From assembly GCA_045606685.1 (NCBI GenBank), contig JAZUSJ010000025.1:1-5208 (forward strand): DNA of 5,208 nucleotides, written 5' to 3'. Both the position numbers and the translations under genes were made by a program. How positions within the stretch are numbered: position 1 is the first letter of the stretch; the number at the start of each line of letters is the position of its first letter. Below the pieces are notes generated by a model. The model was not told the DNA's origin and made no database searches. It saw only the letters and a program-made list of their open reading frames with translations. Source of the stretch: SVQP01 sp045606685. GTDB taxonomy: Bacteria > Bacillota > Clostridia > Oscillospirales > CAG-272. This document shows positions 5,181 through 5,208 of this stretch, piece by piece.

Positions 5181-5208
5181 GAAAATGAGTTGATGCAAAT
5201 AAGTCGGA

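Noticed and set aside
5092..5208. Rho-independent terminator of rsmA formed by the palindromes
   Set aside because: Both hairpins are GC-rich but neither is followed by a T-run, so they fit a dispersed palindromic repeat better than a terminator. A role in transcript 3' end protection remains open.

Overview
The window looks like a piece of a Firmicutes/Clostridia chromosome, probably an uncultured gut-type lineage. This is inferred from several things: Gram-positive style AGGAGG ribosome binding sites, sigma-A type promoters in AT-rich gaps around moderately GC-rich genes, a surface lipoprotein with tandem H-x-[YF]-G-[DE]-W / C / RTCxxC repeats of a kind common in gut Clostridia, and short GC-rich palindromic repeats after the last gene. 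No genus can be named from sequence alone.

Layout. At 1-15 on the minus strand lie the first 15 bases of a probable tRNA gene that runs off the left edge. It is driven by a strong promoter at 25-53 with an A-rich upstream tract. The gap 16-259 holds that promoter, a possible hairpin, and the ribosome binding site of the next gene; no convincing plus-strand promoter was found. From 260 to 4132 (+) one 1290-residue lipoprotein fills most of the window. It is built entirely of repeats: a lipobox signal peptide, six tandem ~38-residue Cys/His repeats, a beta-rich region with five diverged copies of one module (four of them forming a duplicated ~240-residue block joined by a Pro/Asp linker), and three copies of a second module. 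At 4164-4192 a near-consensus extended -10 promoter drives rsmA (ksgA), the 16S rRNA dimethyladenosine transferase, at 4225-5091 (+). The promoter position shows that the ATG at 4183 is not the start of rsmA. The tail, 5092-5208, carries two GC-rich palindromic repeats whose stems differ by compensating changes.

The genes do not form an obvious functional unit. The tRNA is divergent from the lipoprotein gene, and rsmA is a housekeeping gene with its own promoter. I see no defence system, mobile-element gene, CRISPR array or biosynthetic cluster. The part least explained by known families is the C-terminal ~1000 residues of the lipoprotein, whose two repeated module types I do not recognise.
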